From contig JBEKUI010000026.1 of assembly GCA_049515175.1 (NCBI GenBank), positions 1 to 25,651 of the forward strand: DNA of 25,651 nucleotides, given 5' to 3'. The position numbers and the translations under genes are program-made. Of the stretch, positions 6,631 to 15,181 are shown one piece after another (position 1 is the first letter of the stretch; every line of letters begins with the position of its first letter). Under the pieces are notes generated by a model that did not search any database, was not told where the DNA came from, and worked only from the letters and a program-made list of their open reading frames with translations. The DNA comes from JACQNR01 sp049515175 (lineage in GTDB: Bacteria > Acidobacteriota > Terriglobia > UBA7540).

Positions 6631-8676
6631 TCAATCCTTCTCGTTCCATCCTGCGTGCTCTTTCCAGTCTAACACTCGCCAGTGGATTTCCTCGCCCGGC
6701 ATCTTGCCGAGAGACCGAATTCTTCCCAGGGCGCGGTTCCCGCTCTGCGACTGGTAGAACCACTGTGCTTCCTGCGCGCGCGCCCACACCTCCGGAGGGA
6801 CGTGGAGAATGTGTTTCTCATAGTGATACGGAGCGTGCTTTTGCGGCCCGGGCCCGTACACCTGATCGACGCGCAGTTCGGTGGCCGGGGAAATCGCGCC
6901 CTCCTGTAAGAGCTCCTGCAGGGCCTCCACGACGAACCAGTTGTTGGTGCGGTGGTCCACGTGGCGCTCGTCGGGATGGCCGGTGTAGATAACCTCCGGC
7001 TGGAACTCCTTGATGAAATCCTTGGCCGCGTCCACTGCCGCCCGGCGCGAGAAAGGCAGATTGGGCTTGGCGAGGCCGTCGTAGGGGGCGTGATCGCTCG
7101 CGAGGAGCACCGAGAGGTAGGGGTTCGACGATTCAATGTGGCGGTACCAGATTTCCCCCGAGCCCCCGTCCGGCAGGCCGAGGAAAAGGATATTTTCGCG
7201 TGGCACGCCGAGGTGATCGAGTGAAGCGCGCGCCTCTTCCATGCGCAGAGCGCCGAAGTTTAGCGCCTCCGCCGGGCCGCAGGAGTGTTCGTAGTAGCGG
7301 TCGCAGGATCCGGAGTCGCCGCTGGTGAAATAGACGAGATGAAGCGGGATGTGATTCTCCACGGCGGCGCGAATGATCCCGGCGTGCGCGCCCTCGTCGT
7401 CCTGGTGGGCGCAGAAGATGAGTATGGACTTGGGCAGGGGATTGGCGGCAATTTCCAGGCTGCCCGAGCCCAGAGTCTGGCCGCCGGGCGCAGTCACCTC
7501 CACCACGACGCGGTAGGTTCCGGCGCCATCGCTGGGAAGGGTGAGTTTGGCTTTCTGCTCCAGGCGGCCCACACGCGCGGGAACGTCCACGCTCTCGCCC
7601 ACGACCTCGCGGTCAAACTCCGCGCTGCCCAGGGCGCGCAGGCTGGCCTGAATCTTGGCGCCTCTCCAGTCCTGGTCGGTGGAATTGATCGCCGTGAACT
7701 TGACCACCGCCGCGTCGCCGGGCGCATACATCACGCGCGCACGATCGAACTGAATGGCCGTGGAGCCGCTCTCGACGCGGTCAAACTGGCGATAGCTTGT
7801 GGTATCGACGGACTTGAGGTTCGGAAAGACGTACTGCAACGGATAGGATTTCTCCATTGCGTCGCCGGGCGGCTGAATGAATGTCAGTGAGCTAAAGGCG
7901 ATGTCGTACACGGTCTGGCGCTGCGCGTCCCATACGACGACCGCATACTGTTGCACGCTCGTCTGGGTCACCGATTTTGCCACCGCCGCGCGCGCTGAGC
8001 GCACTTCGAGTTCCTTGCCCGGGGCGAGAGCGAGGTCTTTGACGATCGTGAAGATGTCCACGCCGGCACGTTCCGACGTTTGCGCAATCCACGGCCAATA
8101 GCGCTCGGAGAATTCCACCCGCAAGCCTTTGAGATCGCGGCTCGCCAGGTTCTTGAGCACCACGCGGCAGGCGACGGGATCGCCGGAGTTATAGAAGGTT
8201 TTGCCGAGTTCGACGCGCTCAACTTTGACCAGCTTGCGATGCACTGCGAACGACGACGCTTGCGGGAGGTTGAAACTCTCTCGTCGCGTCGTGGAATCAA
8301 GGGCAGCCAGGTCGATGGTGTAGCGGCCAGTCCTCGCGTCCGCGGGCACCTTCCAGACCTCGCGGTCATCGTCTTCGCTCTTTGCCTGGGGGGAGGGAAG
8401 GGGCGCTCGGTCGAGCACCGGCCGGGGATCGCCGGCATAGCGGATGGTGATCAGGTACTGGACGCCAGCAGGGAGCTTCTCGGCGCCGCTGGGAATGACT
8501 CGCAACCGCACCACGTCACCGGCGTTGTAACTGAGGTTGTCCGCGATCAGTCGGACCGGCCTTTCAGCCCACACGGGGACTGCGGCGTGCAAGAAGGCAA
8601 CGACGAGAAACGCGAAGGATGCCGCCCAGCCCATTTTTGCAGCACTCCGCTGCCGAAGGTTGCGTAAGAGATGCAT
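6631..8676 (-). CDS. Secreted PIG-L/LmbE family deacetylase with long N-terminal extension
   Basis: A 681-residue protein. The C-terminal 270 residues are a PIG-L/LmbE zinc-dependent N-deacetylase domain, the family that removes acetyl groups from GlcNAc-containing or related substrates. Zinc motif HQDDE is at 424-428 (HPDDE in most members) and HPDERHVDH at 567-575. The Cys-containing insert SGSCDRYYEHSC lies between them. Residues 1-37 are a signal peptide ending in VPVWA. Residues 38-410 appear to be consecutive beta-sandwich modules (VRLIADNLSYNAGDVVRLRV, VERVELGKTFYNSGDPVAC, IQFDRARVMYAPGDAAVVKF), each opening with a similar strand-turn pattern, likely for carbohydrate or wall binding. 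It has a good promoter at 8705-8733 and heads the minus-strand run. Substrate unknown. Confidence 0.88.
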   Translation of the reverse strand: MHLLRNLRQRSAAKMGWAASFAFLVVAFLHAAVPVWAERPVRLIADNLSYNAGDVVRLRVIPSGAEKLPAGVQYLITIRYAGDPRPVLDRAPLPSPQAKSEDDDREVWKVPADARTGRYTIDLAALDSTTRRESFNLPQASSFAVHRKLVKVERVELGKTFYNSGDPVACRVVLKNLASRDLKGLRVEFSERYWPWIAQTSERAGVDIFTIVKDLALAPGKELEVRSARAAVAKSVTQTSVQQYAVVVWDAQRQTVYDIAFSSLTFIQPPGDAMEKSYPLQYVFPNLKSVDTTSYRQFDRVESGSTAIQFDRARVMYAPGDAAVVKFTAINSTDQDWRGAKIQASLRALGSAEFDREVVGESVDVPARVGRLEQKAKLTLPSDGAGTYRVVVEVTAPGGQTLGSGSLEIAANPLPKSILIFCAHQDDEGAHAGIIRAAVENHIPLHLVYFTSGDSGSCDRYYEHSCGPAEALNFGALRMEEARASLDHLGVPRENILFLGLPDGGSGEIWYRHIESSNPYLSVLLASDHAPYDGLAKPNLPFSRRAAVDAAKDFIKEFQPEVIYTGHPDERHVDHRTNNWFVVEALQELLQEGAISPATELRVDQVYGPGPQKHAPYHYEKHILHVPPEVWARAQEAQWFYQSQSGNRALGRIRSLGKMPGEEIHWRVLDWKEHAGWNEKD

Positions 8677-8704
8677 AGAAGTCCTCTCTGGAAGAGTCCC
8701 TGGG

Positions 8705-8733
8705 ATTATAGGGGCAGGGCGAGGGCGCGTCCA
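8705..8733 (-). promoter_or_regulatory. Sigma70-type promoter for the PIG-L gene
   Basis: On the minus strand: -35 TGGACG (8733-8728, four of six matches), 17-base spacer, -10 TATAAT (8710-8705, perfect). Transcription would start near 8698, giving a leader of about 20 bases before the ATG at 8676. Confidence 0.55.
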
Positions 8734-8833
8734 GTTTGTGTTGTGTGCATCCTCGGGAGACCAGCTTCCTTATTGGGAGGCGATGCTCTGTCGCGGGCAG
8801 TTCCCACTCCCGAGTTCATCATGGCTCGCGGCC

Positions 8834-8864
8834 GCGACACGCCCTTCGCAACTTTGTGTATACT
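8834..8864 (+). promoter_or_regulatory. Candidate promoter for the exported TIM-barrel gene
   Basis: TATACT at 8859-8864 (five of six matches) lies 29 bases before the ATG. The best -35 is GCGACA at 8834-8839 with a long 19-base spacer, so only the -10 is convincing. It is divergent from the PIG-L promoter. Confidence 0.35.
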
Positions 8865-8892
8865 TCCTCAAACCCGTGAGGAGGAAATGCTC

Positions 8893-10005
8893 ATGCCCAA
8901 GGAAACGCGTTCGAATTCGGTCAGCCGGCGGAGGTTTCTGGCCGGGACTGGCAGCCTGCTTGCCGCGGCGCCGGCGATGGCTCGGGCAGGAGCGACGGCT
9001 TCGTCTCCGCCCCGTCCGGTGATTCCGACGCCTCCCAACCCGCAGCGCAAAATTCCGATTGGTGTCTTCACTACCGTCTACGACCACCTTTCCCTCGACG
9101 CGACGATCGACAAGGTCGCGGCGTTGGGATTGGAGGCTGTGGAAATCGGCGCGTATCCGGATAGCAAGCATTGCCCGGTGGCCGAGCTGCTGGCGGATGT
9201 GGCGAGGGCCAAAGACTGGAAGAAGAAATTCGAGACCCGCAACATTCAAGTGGGAGCGCTCAGTTGCCATGGGAATCCCGTGCACCCGGACCCGGCCGCG
9301 GCACAGCGCGACGACGAAACGTTCCGGCGGACCGTCCTCCTCGCCGAGCGGCTGGAAGTGCCCGTCATCGTAACCTTGTCCGGTTGTCCGGGCGGCTCAC
9401 CCACCGACAAGATGCCGAACTGGGCCACCTACCGCTGGCCGCCGGAATACGATCAGATCCTGAAGTGGCAGTGGAGCGAGAAGGTCATCCCTTATTGGAC
9501 GCAGGCGGCAAAATTCGCGCGCCAGCACGGCATCCGCAAGATCGCTCTCGAAATGCACCCGGGCTTCGTCGTGTACAACGCCAAAACGCTTCTGAAACTG
9601 CGTGACGCCGCCGGCGAGGAGATCGGCGCCAATTGCGACCTCAGCCACCTCTTCTGGCAGGGCTGCGATCCGGTGGAAGTGATTCGGCTGCTGGCGAAGA
9701 ACAATGCGCTCTTCCATGCCCACATGAAGGACACGTTGATGGTGAAGGACCAGGTCGCCCAGTTCGGAGTGCTCAATTTTCCCGAGGACCCGGCGAAAGC
9801 CACCGAGGGGTCAGAGTACTTCCGCGCCGTCGGTTACGGGCACGGCGCGGCGCTGTGGAAAGACGTGGTCAAGGCCTACATGGACGTTGATTACCAGGGA
9901 ATCCTGAGCATTGAGAACGAGGAACCGATTCTCTCCGGTGAGGCTGGCGTGGAGCGCGCCACCTACGTCCTTAAGAATGTTCGCGAGGAATTGCTGAAAA
10001 CGTAG
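8893..10005 (+). CDS. Tat-exported xylose-isomerase-like TIM-barrel protein
   Basis: A 370-residue sugar phosphate isomerase/epimerase-type protein (AP-endonuclease-2/xylose isomerase-like barrel). The N-terminus is a strong Tat signal: SRRRFLAGTGSLLAAAPAMA with three consecutive Arg. The barrel opens with PIGVFTTVYDHL; candidate metal ligands are the Glu of LEMHPGF, the Asp of ANCDLSHLFW, the His of FHAHMKD and the Glu of LSIENEE, in the order expected for the family. Start choice: GAGGAGG at 8878-8884 is eight bases before the ATG at 8893; an in-frame ATG at 8887 is too close. The TAG stop (10003-10005) falls within the GTAG head of a repeat. It probably processes a sugar or cyclitol in the periplasm; its convergent neighbour is a sugar-type MFS transporter. 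Confidence 0.87.
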   Translation: MPKETRSNSVSRRRFLAGTGSLLAAAPAMARAGATASSPPRPVIPTPPNPQRKIPIGVFTTVYDHLSLDATIDKVAALGLEAVEIGAYPDSKHCPVAELLADVARAKDWKKKFETRNIQVGALSCHGNPVHPDPAAAQRDDETFRRTVLLAERLEVPVIVTLSGCPGGSPTDKMPNWATYRWPPEYDQILKWQWSEKVIPYWTQAAKFARQHGIRKIALEMHPGFVVYNAKTLLKLRDAAGEEIGANCDLSHLFWQGCDPVEVIRLLAKNNALFHAHMKDTLMVKDQVAQFGVLNFPEDPAKATEGSEYFRAVGYGHGAALWKDVVKAYMDVDYQGILSIENEEPILSGEAGVERATYVLKNVREELLKT

Positions 10006-10029
10006 TACCCGGCTGAAGCCCGGCGCTAC
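10002..10029. repeat. REP-like hairpin GTAG...CTAC containing two stop codons
   Basis: A 28-base imperfect palindrome: GTAG and CTAC ends, inner arms TACCCGGC and GCCCGGCG, loop TGAA. The GTAG at the left edge provides the TAG stop of the plus-strand gene (10003-10005). The CTAC at the right edge provides the TAG stop of the minus-strand MFS gene (10028-10026). GTAG is the tetranucleotide found at the foot of REP elements mobilised by REP-associated transposases. The inner sequence differs from the REPs at 25,2xx, so it belongs to another REP family or is a bidirectional terminator-like hairpin. Confidence 0.65.
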
Positions 10030-11186
10030 GAGAGGTGGCGCCGCTCGTGGCGGATGAAGATGGCCTGGGTCAGAAACAGCAGGACGGCGATGGCCGTGAG
10101 GAGTCCCAGTCCGGTCCGAATCGAAGATTGCTGTGCCAGATAGCCGATGGCCGGGGGAACGACGGTGCCACTGAGCAGCGCGAATGCCATGATCATTCCG
10201 AACACCGTCCCGAAGATGTGGGGGAAATGCGTGCTGGCGGTTCCGGCGGTGGTGGGGAAGATGGGCGCGTAGCTCAGGCCACAGAGGATGATAGCGGCGA
10301 TGGCCACCGGCGCGCTGGGCACGAGAGCCGTGAGCGCCAGTCCCACGATCGCTCCCACGGACGCGCCGAGCACGAGCTTGGGGCCGGGGATCTTCTTGAC
10401 GACCTGGCTGGCGGCCAAGCGGCCAATCATCAACGCCACCCAGAAGCTCGTCAGGATCATCTTGGAAACCTGAGGGCTGGTCTGAAATTCCTTTTCAAAA
10501 AAGATTCGAATCCACCCCGCCGAACAGATTTCCAGCGCGGAATAAAAAAACAGAACAAAAGCGAGCAGAATGATGGTGCGATCGAACGCCAGGCGGCGGG
10601 CCACAGACCAGTCGAAGCCGCCCGTGGCGCGAACGGGGGGAAACGTCTGCATCAGACCGACCGCGGCCACACTGGCGACGAGCAGGGCGATCAGCCACAG
10701 CGTCGCCTGGAGTCCCAGGCGGGCGGTCAGCAGAATCACGACCCAGGGAAAGAAGATCGCTCCCACGCCGAAGAAGATGTTGCCGAGGTTGAAAGCCGAG
10801 GAGGGATTTTCGGGATATAGATCGGGGATGAGGGTGTTGGCGGCGCTCATCGCCGCGCTGCCGCCCAGGCCGAGGACGACAAGCAAAGCGCCCAGCACCG
10901 AATAGCTTGGCGCGTGAGCCATGCCGCCCAGGGCCGCCGCGGAACAGAAAAATCCTGCAACCAGGATGGGCTTCTTGCCAAAGCGGTCGATGAGCGGACC
11001 GATGAAGAACACCATCGGGATCTGCGGAAGGTAGAGAAAACTGAACAGCGCTCCGCTGCGCTCGAGGTCAAACGACAGGCGAGTGCTCCATTCCGGCAGA
11101 GTCGCACCCAGGAATGACGTCATGATCCCGAACGTGAACAGCCCCGCGCACGAGGTGGCCATCAAGTAGCGGGTCTTGGTTGGCAT
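10026..11186 (-). CDS. MFS transporter, FucP/sugar-permease-like
   Basis: A 386-residue major facilitator with about 12 hydrophobic segments. The MFS motif A region between TM2 and TM3 reads GPLIDRFGKKPILVAG, as expected. The second half starts near residue 205 (FDRTIILLAFVLFFYSALEI) with the shorter ASQVVKKIPGPKLVLGA loop. The compact length and lack of a long central loop fit fucose-permease-like or other small-solute carriers; the substrate cannot be inferred securely. Its convergent neighbour, an exported sugar isomerase-like protein, suggests a sugar or sugar acid, but the two are not co-transcribed. The ATG at 11186 has a poor Shine-Dalgarno; a TATAAT lies about 70 bases upstream. Its stop is inside the 10002-10029 repeat. 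Confidence 0.88.
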   Translation of the reverse strand: MPTKTRYLMATSCAGLFTFGIMTSFLGATLPEWSTRLSFDLERSGALFSFLYLPQIPMVFFIGPLIDRFGKKPILVAGFFCSAAALGGMAHAPSYSVLGALLVVLGLGGSAAMSAANTLIPDLYPENPSSAFNLGNIFFGVGAIFFPWVVILLTARLGLQATLWLIALLVASVAAVGLMQTFPPVRATGGFDWSVARRLAFDRTIILLAFVLFFYSALEICSAGWIRIFFEKEFQTSPQVSKMILTSFWVALMIGRLAASQVVKKIPGPKLVLGASVGAIVGLALTALVPSAPVAIAAIILCGLSYAPIFPTTAGTASTHFPHIFGTVFGMIMAFALLSGTVVPPAIGYLAQQSSIRTGLGLLTAIAVLLFLTQAIFIRHERRHLS

Positions 11187-11256
11187 AGGCGACGGCGCGA
11201 TCTCAATGGCTTGAAGACTGATTCCTGAAAGCCCAAAGCGCCTGCACGACGGGGGG

Positions 11257-11262
11257 ATTATA
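11257..11262 (-). promoter_or_regulatory. Candidate -10 box for the MFS gene
   Basis: Minus strand reads TATAAT about 70 bases before the ATG. No convincing -35 at standard spacing. Confidence 0.28.
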
Positions 11263-11385
11263 GAACACTTCCGCAGTTTGCAGCCCCTAAATCGCAGTTT
11301 TCGAAACCCTCCTCGGCGAGAAAGACCGGAGACGGGCTAGTCCAGTGGACCCGCTGGGGGCTAAACCGCTCGGACACGCTGGCCG

Positions 11386-11414
11386 TTGACTTCCGGCCGC
11401 GCGCGGCTTTCAAT
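11386..11414 (+). promoter_or_regulatory. Sigma70-type promoter for the acyl-CoA synthetase gene
   Basis: -35 TTGACT (11386-11391, five of six), exactly 17 bases, -10 TTCAAT (11409-11414, four of six). This predicts a leader of about 100 bases before the ATG at 11520. Confidence 0.5.
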
Positions 11415-11519
11415 GGAGTTGGCACGACGGGAGATTGTGAAACGCTGGCGCCCGCGCGCAGAATGCCTTCATCCAGAATGGCCGGCCCCACCCCTCGATC
11501 CGCCGCCGAAGGATTTGTT

Positions 11520-13649
11520 ATGCACCCTCTTGATGCGATTCTCAAGCCCCAATCTATCGCCGTGGTCGGGGCCTCCCGCCGGCCGGGCTCGATCGGACGC
11601 GAGCTGATGCACAACCTGATCGAATACAACTTTCACGGCAAAGTGTTCCCAGTTAATCCTAAAGCAGACTATATCCACTCGATTAAAGCCTTTCCCTCCG
11701 TCTCCGCGATTCCCGACCCGGTGGATCTGGCGATCATCGTCGTGCCGCGCGACGAGGTGCTGGCGGTGGTGGACGATTGCGGCAAGAAAGGCGTAAAGGG
11801 TCTGGTCGTCATCACGGCGGGATTCAAGGAGACTGGCGAGGAAGGCCAGCGCCACGAAGAGCAGCTCAAGGAGCGGGTGCGGCGCTACGGAATGCGCATG
11901 GCGGGGCCGAACTGCATGGGTGTGATCAATACTCATCCCGACGTGCGGATGGATGCGACGTTCGCGCCCACGCTGCCCCTCCCGGGGCGCATCGGGTTCA
12001 TGTCGCAGTCGGGAGCGCTGGGCGTTGCCATCCTGAACATCGCCCGCCAACTCGATATCGGCTTCTCATTTTTCGTGAGCATGGGAAACAAGACGGACAT
12101 TTCTGGCAGCGACCTGCTGCTCTACTGGGAAGACGATCCTCAGACCGATTTGATACTGATGTACCTGGAATCGTTTGGAAACATGCAGCGGCTGATTCAG
12201 ATTGCGCGGCGGGTCTCCAAACGCAAGCCGATTGTGGCGGTAAAGTCCGGCCGGACGGCGGCGGGAGCGCGAGCGGCGTCGTCGCACACCGGTGCGCTCG
12301 CTTCGCAGGGGCTCGATGTTGCGACGGACGACCTGCTGGAACAGTGCGGCGTCATTCGCGTCGACACCGTCTCGGAGCTATTCGACCTGGCGATGGGATT
12401 TACGAAGAACCCCATTCCGCGCGGTAACCGGCTGGGTATCCTCACGAACGCCGGAGGCCCCGCGATCATGGCGACCGACACGGCCATTGGCTTGGGCTTG
12501 GCAATCGGGAAGTTCTCCGAGCGCACCACCGCGGAGCTGCGACGCCTCCTGCCGCCGGAAGCGAGCGTGGCAAACCCTGTGGATATGACGCCGCGGGCCG
12601 ACCGCAGCCGGTACGAGGCGTGCGCGCGCGTGATCCTCGAGGACGAGGGCATCGACTCGCTGCTCGTCGTTTTCGTGCCGCCCATGATGATCAGCGCCAT
12701 GGAGATCGTGATGGGGCTGGAAGAATTGCGGCGGCAGTTTCCCAAGCCCGTCCTGGGCGTGATGATGGCGCCTGAGGCGTTTTTCCAGGAGCTCAACGAG
12801 AAGCATCCCGGGCACATGCCCATCTATCTGTTTCCGGAATCGGCGGTGCGCGCGCTCTGGGCACTGGACCGGCACCGGCAGTGGCGAGAGCGCCCGCTGG
12901 GAGAAGAGAAGCGGTTTCAGGTAGACCGTGTCGCAGCCGAGAAGGTACTCGAGGGCGTCCGCGGCGAGGGGCGCCGGCAACTGACCGCGCACGAGTCTTT
13001 TCGACTGCTGGAGGCCTACGGAATTCCCGTGGCGCGCTCGGCGATCGCCGCCAGCTTTCAGGAGCTGAATGAACGCGCGCGCGGATTTCCGTTCCCCGTG
13101 GCGCTCAAAGTCATTTCGCCAGGCGTGATCCACAAGACGGAAGTGGGCGGTGTGGCGCTGGACCTGCGCACGCCGGAGGAATTGACGGCGGCGGCGCACA
13201 AGATGATGCAGTCACTTGCTAAACGCGGCGACCTCGGTCGCCCAAGCGGTGCGGCGGCGTCTCCCGCTTTCCTCTTGCAGGAATACGTGCGCGGCGGGCG
13301 CGAGGTAATTCTTGGGATGACGCGCGACCCGAGTTTTGGCCCTCTGCTGATGTTCGGGCTGGGAGGAATCTTCGTCGAGACGCTCAAGGACGTCACCTTC
13401 CGTGTTCCTCCGCTGACCAGCGTCGATGCCGAGGAGATGATCCGTCAGATCCGCGGCTACCGATTGCTCGAGGGCGTGCGGGGCGAAGCGCCCATCGATT
13501 TCCAAGCTCTGGCGGAGATGTTGCAGCGCTTTTCCCAACTGGTGGGGGACTTGCCGCAAATCTCCGAGATTGAGATCAATCCCTTCCTGGTTTTCCCGGA
13601 GGCAGGCCGCTTCCGGGCCGTCGATGCGCGCGTGCGGCTCGGTGATTGA
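11520..13649 (+). CDS. ADP-forming acyl-CoA synthetase (acetate--CoA ligase type), fused alpha-beta
   Basis: A 709-residue NDP-forming acyl-CoA synthetase that interconverts acyl-CoA + ADP + Pi with acid + CoA + ATP. Domains in order: CoA-binding Rossmann domain (IAVVGASRRPGSIG, residues 13-26), two succinyl-CoA-ligase-like domains with FMSQSGALG (160-168) and the phosphohistidine loop SSHTGALAS (H256), then an ATP-grasp domain from about residue 485 (HESFRLLEAYGIPVARS) to the end (EIEINPFLV). Both halves are complete, so no other subunit is required; there is no GNAT domain, so it is not a Pat-type lysine acetyltransferase. The ATG at 11520 is preceded by AAGGA six bases away. Residues around the acyl pocket would be needed to name the substrate. 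It stands alone with its own promoter. Confidence 0.92.
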   Translation: MHPLDAILKPQSIAVVGASRRPGSIGRELMHNLIEYNFHGKVFPVNPKADYIHSIKAFPSVSAIPDPVDLAIIVVPRDEVLAVVDDCGKKGVKGLVVITAGFKETGEEGQRHEEQLKERVRRYGMRMAGPNCMGVINTHPDVRMDATFAPTLPLPGRIGFMSQSGALGVAILNIARQLDIGFSFFVSMGNKTDISGSDLLLYWEDDPQTDLILMYLESFGNMQRLIQIARRVSKRKPIVAVKSGRTAAGARAASSHTGALASQGLDVATDDLLEQCGVIRVDTVSELFDLAMGFTKNPIPRGNRLGILTNAGGPAIMATDTAIGLGLAIGKFSERTTAELRRLLPPEASVANPVDMTPRADRSRYEACARVILEDEGIDSLLVVFVPPMMISAMEIVMGLEELRRQFPKPVLGVMMAPEAFFQELNEKHPGHMPIYLFPESAVRALWALDRHRQWRERPLGEEKRFQVDRVAAEKVLEGVRGEGRRQLTAHESFRLLEAYGIPVARSAIAASFQELNERARGFPFPVALKVISPGVIHKTEVGGVALDLRTPEELTAAAHKMMQSLAKRGDLGRPSGAAASPAFLLQEYVRGGREVILGMTRDPSFGPLLMFGLGGIFVETLKDVTFRVPPLTSVDAEEMIRQIRGYRLLEGVRGEAPIDFQALAEMLQRFSQLVGDLPQISEIEINPFLVFPEAGRFRAVDARVRLGD

Positions 13650-13663
13650 AGCGAGCGTGACGC

Positions 13664-13681
13664 GATGCGCTGCGTCGCATC
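13664..13681 (+). repeat. Small stem-loop downstream of the synthetase gene
   Basis: GATGCG, six-base loop CTGCGT, CGCATC: a perfect 6-bp stem starting 15 bases after the stop codon. No T-run follows, so it is at best a weak or factor-assisted terminator. Confidence 0.35.
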
Positions 13682-13701
13682 AATCCTCTTGCCCAGCGTC
13701 G

Positions 13702-13730
13702 TGGAATTTCTCCGCCGCATCTTCTATACT
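13702..13730 (+). promoter_or_regulatory. Candidate promoter for the frameshifted secreted-protein gene
   Basis: TGGAAT (13702-13707, three of six), 17-base spacer, TATACT (13725-13730, five of six), about 50 bases before the ATG at 13782. The -10 is good, the -35 weak. Confidence 0.4.
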
Positions 13731-13781
13731 CGCGGCAGCAACACACAATTATTTCCAGATCCTCGCTTGAGAGGAGGAGCC

Positions 13782-15181
13782 ATGCGTAAGCACTCTTACC
13801 TGCTGGTTCTGCTCTTCCTCGCCTTCGCCTCCTGGACCGCAGCTCAACAACCTTCATTGGTCGGGACCTGGGTGGGGAAAGTGCAGGGTTACGGTGTGGA
13901 GATGAAGCTCGTCCTGAACGCCGATGGCAGTGCCGACTACGAAGGGGTGATGGGCAAGTGGCGCGTGCAAGGCAACAAGCTCCTGCTCACACAGGAGGGA
14001 AAGACGGTCGGGTACAACTTCACGCTGCAGGGTTCGCAATTGACACTGTCCGGTGGCGACTTGATGGCCCCGATGGTGATGACGCGCGCCGGAGGAGGCG
14101 GCCGGATGGACCGGGCCGCCGCGCCCTCCGTCGCACCGCCGCCTGCCGAGGCGACCGCTCCCGTTCGACCCTCGCCGGCACTTGGCCAGACGGCGCGGCC
14201 CGCGTCGCGTCCGGCGGTCGTGAAGCGCGCTCTATCCGAGGCGGAGGTGACGAAACTGCTCGAGGGCAGCGTCCCCAGCCGCAGAATTATTGAGCTCGTC
14301 GAGGAGCGCGGCATCGCGTTCGCGCTCAACTCGGCGACCGTCTCCCGGCTGAAAGCGAAAGGCGCTACGAACGCGCTGATTGGCGCGTTGCAGCAAGCGG
14401 CAGATCGAGGGGGCGGGGAAGTCGCGGCCGCTAATGCGCGACAGGCTTCGGCGCAACAGCCCTCGGCCGGTTCTCGCAGCCCATCGGCCGCGGGTCCGGC
14501 AGCGCCGACTCGCGGGTCACGCTACTGCCACGATAATTGGGGCATCAGTTTCGTAACTCCACCGGGATGGAAGGTGGGCGAGCGACAAGGCCTCCTGCTG
14601 ATGGGCTCGGACACCGAAGCCGGTTTAATCATCATCCGCCTGGCGCGGCGCACCGGCTTGCAGCAGCTCGTACAGGACTACAGCCAGGGCATGCAGGAAG
14701 AAGGCCTGCAATTAATGCCCACGATGCAGGCGCAGGACTTCCCGGCGGGTCAGAATCGCGCTGTAGCGGGGGAATTGGCGGGCACGGCCAAGGATGGCGC
14801 GCAGATTCGCGCCCCGGCGGTTGCAGTCGCCAGCCCCAAGCCCCGCCTGTCCTGGAGGCGATCGCGGGGCAATACTATTACATCAGCTCTTCCAGTTATG
14901 GCTCGAGCGAGCGGTACATTGACATGTGCAGCAACGGCCGGTTCAGCAGCCGAAGCGGGACGTACAGCGCCGGGGCCGCGGGCACGGCTTATGGTGAGGG
15001 CGGCCAGAGCGCCCAATGGACGGCGGAGGGCGGCGGGAATCAAGGGGTCATTGTCGTAACCTATCCGAACGGCAATACCGAGCGGTTTCCCTATCAAAGG
15101 TCGGGGTCGGACCTGATCGTAAACGGCCGCACCTTCGCCCGCTATGGCGACGGCTCGTGCACGAAGACATCGGTGTATTAG
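13782..15181 (+). pseudogene. Secreted protein of unknown function, broken by a -1 frameshift
   Basis: The start ATG (13782) has GAGGAGG at 13771-13777. Residues 1-22 are a signal peptide ending in WTAAQ. A small beta-barrel-like domain follows (LVGTWVGKVQGYGVEMKLVL). Then come a Pro/Ala linker, a helical module (ALSEAEVTKLLEGSVPSRRI, ending GATNALIGALQQA) seen in many acidobacterial secreted proteins, and a domain starting CHDNWGISFVTPPGW. After about 14,834 the starting frame turns into unlikely Arg-rich sequence and stops at 15059. The natural continuation (LEAIAGQYYYISSSSYGSSE through GDGSCTKTSVY) lies in the frame shifted by -1 and ends at 15181. Two C4 runs (14834-14837, 14841-14844) are the likely indel site. 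It is either a real mutation, a sequencing or assembly error, or, less likely, recoding; no classical slippery heptamer is present. Confidence 0.8.

Larger units (their letters stand above)
11187..11519. other. Divergent intergenic region (MFS gene / acyl-CoA synthetase gene)
   Basis: 333 bases without a supportable gene. It holds a candidate -10 for the MFS gene (11257-11262), a good promoter for the synthetase (11386-11414), and the synthetase ribosome-binding site AAGGA (11509-11513). Open frames on either strand here have no recognisable protein character. An in-frame extension of the synthetase up to 11463 is unlikely because the ATG at 11520 has the ribosome-binding site and family start. 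Confidence 0.6.

Noticed and set aside
11520..13649. Protein lysine acetyltransferase of the Pat/PatZ type
   Set aside because: The CoA-ligase and ATP-grasp parts are present but no GNAT domain is at either end.
14820..14868. Programmed -1 ribosomal frameshifting
   Set aside because: No X-XXY-YYZ heptamer fits the reading frame in this stretch and I see no obvious downstream pseudoknot; mutation or sequence error is simpler.
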